From Tetmemena sp. SeJ-2015 (taxonomy: Eukaryota > Ciliophora > Spirotrichea > Sporadotrichida > Oxytrichidae): 64,000 nucleotides of DNA. The position numbers and the translations under genes are program-made. Shown here one piece after another: positions 63,301 to 64,000 of the stretch. The notes under the pieces were generated by a model. That model made no database searches and was not told the DNA's origin. It saw only the letters and a program-made list of their open reading frames with translations. Location: positions 41,574 through 105,573 of the forward strand of contig JAJKFJ010022654.1 of the NCBI GenBank assembly GCA_027382625.1. The letters are read 5' to 3'. How positions within the stretch are numbered: position 1 is the first letter of the stretch; each line of letters begins with the position of its first letter.

Positions 63301-63712
63301 TTCTGATAGAGATCTCTTAGTTTTGACATTTTGGTTTGTTCATCTTTCTCGTAGAGTTTGTCATCATATTCATAATCCATAGGGTCGTAGTCACTCTCCT
63401 CCATCCACTAGTCTAATATAAATTTATTGCTAATCATAGCAAATATAATGACTAGTCCTCTTCATTAAGATTATTCTCATTGCCAGAATCACTTCTCTAT
63501 TTTTGTTCATTTTCTTAGCCAACGGATTTTGAGTCTTATTAGGACTTAGATTATTTCTCTGTGACTATTTTTACTCTCTTTTTTGGTGGTGGCTTTCTAT
63601 CAGAGTCTAAATCAAGCAAAGAACTAGTACTACTCACATAAAAATATTTTGCAGGGCTTTTTATGAATGAAGATATGAGCTTTTTGCAGAATACCATAAA
63701 TTCGAAGTTCAT
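60399..63712 (-). CDS. Coiled-coil protein interrupted by a 1-kb IES
   Basis: The ATG at 63712 gives MNFEFMVFCKKLISSFIKSP, then a basic segment (DRKPPPKKRVKIVTEKQ, possible nuclear signal) and an acidic stretch. After a 44-bp IES comes EESDYDPMDYEYDDKLYEKD and a long heptad coiled coil (QKELAEQLRQLQIDHKDEIQ, MTNWANQVSLLNEQLKEVKL). The 1004-bp IES at 61531 lies inside it; the coil resumes RSTHKNEVANLVHKYESDIK. A further piece (IEQRLSHYISVLQTEVKVAK) follows a frame change near 61395. A 108-bp IES at 61014 then joins VPKLKD to QYFLHDVQSGLGLLPQDMNP. The Asn/Gln/Ser-rich tail ends at TGA 60399-60401. I do not recognise the family; structural or ciliary coiled-coil proteins are possible. The final AT-rich 60 codons are the least certain. 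Confidence 0.7.
61014..61121. other. IES, 108 bp, pointer ATCC (coiled-coil gene)
   Basis: ATCC at 61014-61017 and 61122-61125. Excision deletes in-frame TGAs and joins VKIISVPKLKD to QYFLHDVQSGLGLLP in the same frame. The 4-bp pointer is short, so support comes mainly from the frame. Confidence 0.6.
61590..62160. repeat. A/T-homopolymer tract inside the 1004-bp IES
   Basis: About 570 bases made almost wholly of alternating A-runs and T-runs (AAATTT, AAAAATTTTT units) with rare G/C. Simple but not a regular tandem repeat. Unlike ordinary intergenic DNA of this window in its long runs on both strands. Confidence 0.75.
62300..62520. repeat. GC-rich structured island inside the 1004-bp IES
   Basis: About 220 bases at roughly 50% G+C in a window otherwise near one third. 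It contains two related segments about 138 bases apart (TCACCGCGAAAGCCCATCGT near 62335 and TCACCGCAAAAACCCAACGT near 62473). There is a perfect 7-bp hairpin TAGAGAT/ATCTCTA at 62389-62395 and 62404-62410 with loop GGAGGAGG. TGATCAG occurs near each end. No ORF; not a tRNA, 5S or snRNA that I recognise. It could be a SINE-like repeat or a small RNA gene. Confidence 0.6.
63407..63450. other. IES, 44 bp, pointer ACTAGTC (coiled-coil gene)
   Basis: ACTAGTC at 63407-63413 and 63451-63457. On the minus strand, excision joins NNLNEED to QWMEESDYDPMDYEYDD and corrects the frame. Confidence 0.82.
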
Positions 63713-64000
63713 TTAAATGAAAGCAAAAGCTTGAAGAATCACTGTGAATCATTTTATTTTAATACTTTTTACGAGAAAATTAATATCTTTTAACCATTAG
63801 AGCATTATAAATAACAATTTATGCTCATTTAATTCAAAAATCAACGCCAATTACAAGTATAGTATTTTTCTAATTTATAAAACTTCTTTAATTTAATTCA
63901 TGTAATTAATAAAGAAACTCTTATTAAATTAAATAAAATTCAAGATAGAAATTAATTAATTAAATTTGTTTAATTTAAGCTACTGTGTGGTTCTTCTTAA

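Noticed and set aside
1..64000. Telomere repeats or TBE-type transposons, expected in hypotrich germline
   Set aside because: Scanned for C4A4/G4T4 runs and transposase-like motifs; none seen in this window.
1..64000. Standard genetic code or Euplotes code
   Set aside because: Conserved domains contain TAA and TAG at Gln positions and end at TGA; Cys codons are TGT/TGC only.

Overview
This window looks like germline (micronuclear) DNA of a hypotrichous ciliate of the Oxytricha/Stylonychia/Tetmemena group. Long reading frames appear only if TAA and TAG are read as glutamine and TGA as the sole stop. The DNA is AT-rich and introns are tiny (about 20-45 nt, GT..AG). The decisive sign is that genes are broken by short AT-rich insertions flanked by 4-14 bp direct repeats. 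Removing one repeat plus the insertion restores a conserved reading frame. This is the MDS/IES/pointer layout of a hypotrich germline. I worked through 18 such cases by hand. No C4A4/G4T4 telomere repeats, rRNA or tRNA genes, CRISPR arrays or recognisable TBE/Tc1-type transposase genes were seen. Standard-code ORFs are fragments or shadows of the real genes.

Layout: 1-216 (+) 3' scrap of a gene; 445-1818 (+) membrane RING-H2 protein; 1959-5052 (+) GH63 mannosyl-oligosaccharide glucosidase; 5275-8884 (+) Asn/Gln/Ser-rich, probably membrane-anchored protein; 8923-17781 (-) very large Cys-rich/beta-helix/multi-TM surface protein; 17782-20157 poorly resolved, with one likely + gene; 20484-25136 (-) RbfA-domain protein; 25582-29639 (-) cyclic-nucleotide-binding protein; 29978-38663 (+) N-myristoylated ankyrin protein that reads through an IES into a TOG-domain array; 39188-45090 (+) second N-myristoylated ankyrin protein; 45328-45617 (+) MYCBP/FAP174 homologue; 46044-50912 (-) protein with FxxW repeats resembling Sfi1; 51942-53664 (-) Gln-rich coiled coil; 53740-54743 (+) REI1/ZNF622-like fragment lacking its start and zinc fingers; 54957-57712 (+) LysM-TLDc (OXR1-like) protein; 57852-58705 and 58802-59500 (-) two small unknown genes; 60399-63712 (-) coiled-coil protein split by a 1004-bp IES.

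The genes do not form an operon. In a hypotrich each would become its own somatic nanochromosome after IES removal and chromosome fragmentation. Several neighbours share a cilium/cytoskeleton theme (TOG array, MYCBP, Sfi1-like repeats, coiled coils), but that is inference. The most interesting items are the ankyrin-TOG fusion revealed by IES removal, the 1004-bp IES with an A/T-homopolymer tract and a GC-rich structured island, the REI1-like locus with missing parts (candidate scrambled gene), and small frame-breaking indels too short to be normal IESs. Gene ends were set by hand and internal IES maps are incomplete.
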